From an uncultured Collinsella sp. (GTDB lineage: Bacteria > Actinomycetota > Coriobacteriia > Coriobacteriales > Coriobacteriaceae), in the NCBI GenBank assembly GCA_900547805.1, contig URIE01000095.1:1-6583 (forward strand): a stretch of 6,583 nt of DNA, written 5' to 3'. The notes under the pieces were generated by a model. The model made no database searches. It had not been told where the DNA came from and worked only from the letters and a program-made list of their open reading frames with translations. The stretch's first letter is position 1. Each line of letters begins with the position of its first letter. Made by a program: the position numbers and the translations under genes. Positions 6,168 through 6,583 of the stretch are shown here, piece by piece.

Positions 6168-6583
6168 ATGGGAAAGAAGCTCGATAAGAAGGCCAAAGCC
6201 GCCGTGGCAAAAGCCGCCAAGGGCATCAAGGCCGAAAAGGCCGTCAAGAAGTTCCGTAAGCTCGAGGGAAAGCTGTGGACCCGCGAGTACCTGCTCAAGA
6301 TCGCTGAGTTTGACGGCGCAACCATCGCCCCCGCCAACGGTGCCGTGGCCCGCGCCGATGCCATGGGTACGCTCGCCGGCGAGCATCATAAGCTCCTGAC
6401 CAGCGAGAAGTCCGTTGAGCTCGTGCGTTCGCTGGCGCACGAGACGGTTGTGGGCGGAAAGATCGACGACCCGCAGCTGCTCGACGAGATCCGCGTGCTC
6501 GGCCGCGACCAGCGCGAGGCCGGCGCCATCCCCACCGAGGAGGCCGAGGCCTGGACCAGGCTCACCTGCGAGGCCGATGCCGT
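6168..6583 (+). CDS. M32-family (Taq-type) metallocarboxypeptidase, N-terminal part, truncated by the window edge
   Basis: Probably the N-terminal 138 residues of a zinc carboxypeptidase of family M32, a cytoplasmic enzyme of about 500 residues that removes C-terminal amino acids from peptides. Residues 37-82 (LWTREYLLKIAEFDGATIAPANGAVARADAMGTLAGEHHKLLT, split here by description) follow the family pattern: a leading helix, a D-x-x-T-x-x-P segment (FDGATIAP in place of the common WDQ-TYMP), an alanine/arginine helix and a His-containing helix. The final segment REAGAIPTEEAEAWTRL resembles the family's helix with K/R-x-x-x-x-P-x-E. The zinc motif HEXXH lies beyond the edge, so activity cannot be judged. 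Residues 2-33 are an unusual Lys/Ala-rich extension. The ATG at 6168 is chosen for AAGGA (6157-6161), 6 nt upstream; another ATG at 6163 is out of frame. The gene is transcribed away from pheST and has no evident functional link to it. Confidence 0.75.
   Translation, partial: MGKKLDKKAKAAVAKAAKGIKAEKAVKKFRKLEGKLWTREYLLKIAEFDGATIAPANGAVARADAMGTLAGEHHKLLTSEKSVELVRSLAHETVVGGKIDDPQLLDEIRVLGRDQREAGAIPTEEAEAWTRLTCEADA

Overview
The window looks like a chromosomal segment of a high-GC actinobacterium, probably class Coriobacteriia and possibly Collinsella or a relative. This placement is inference. It rests on strong G/C preference at third codon positions, a transcription-attenuating T-box leader in front of pheST, and a metal ECF transporter next to it. 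No mobile element, CRISPR array, tRNA or rRNA gene is visible.

Layout from left to right. Positions 1-751 (minus strand) hold most of a CbiQ/NikQ-type transmembrane component of an energy-coupling-factor (ECF) metal transporter; its 3' end lies outside the window. Four bases upstream of it, 756-1814 (minus) encodes the substrate-specific component CbiM/NikM, with a CbiN/NikN-like two-helix domain fused at its C-terminus. The ATPase gene (cbiO/nikO) would be expected beyond position 1. The 256-base gap 1815-2070 contains a strong ribosome-binding site, a perfect GTGTTAC-N14-GTAACAC inverted repeat and two GC-rich hairpins. The inverted repeat has the form described for NikR operators in Desulfovibrio-type bacteria and argues for nickel as the substrate.

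Positions 2071-4524 and 4588-5664 (both minus) encode the beta and alpha subunits of phenylalanyl-tRNA synthetase (pheT, pheS). They form an operon transcribed leftwards in the order pheS-pheT. Upstream of pheS, from about 6034 to 5750, is a T-box riboswitch. It has a UUC (Phe) specifier candidate, a complete antiterminator with the T-box bulge, and a competing 15-bp intrinsic terminator ending in six T. Uncharged tRNA-Phe should therefore switch on synthesis of its own synthetase.

At 6168, divergently on the plus strand, begins a gene for an M32-family (Taq-type) metallocarboxypeptidase with a lysine/alanine-rich N-terminal extension. It runs off the right edge.

The genes are ordinary housekeeping and transport genes, and I see no evidence of an undescribed system. 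The most informative points are regulatory: the NikR-like operator, which bears on substrate assignment, and the well-resolved tRNA-Phe T-box.
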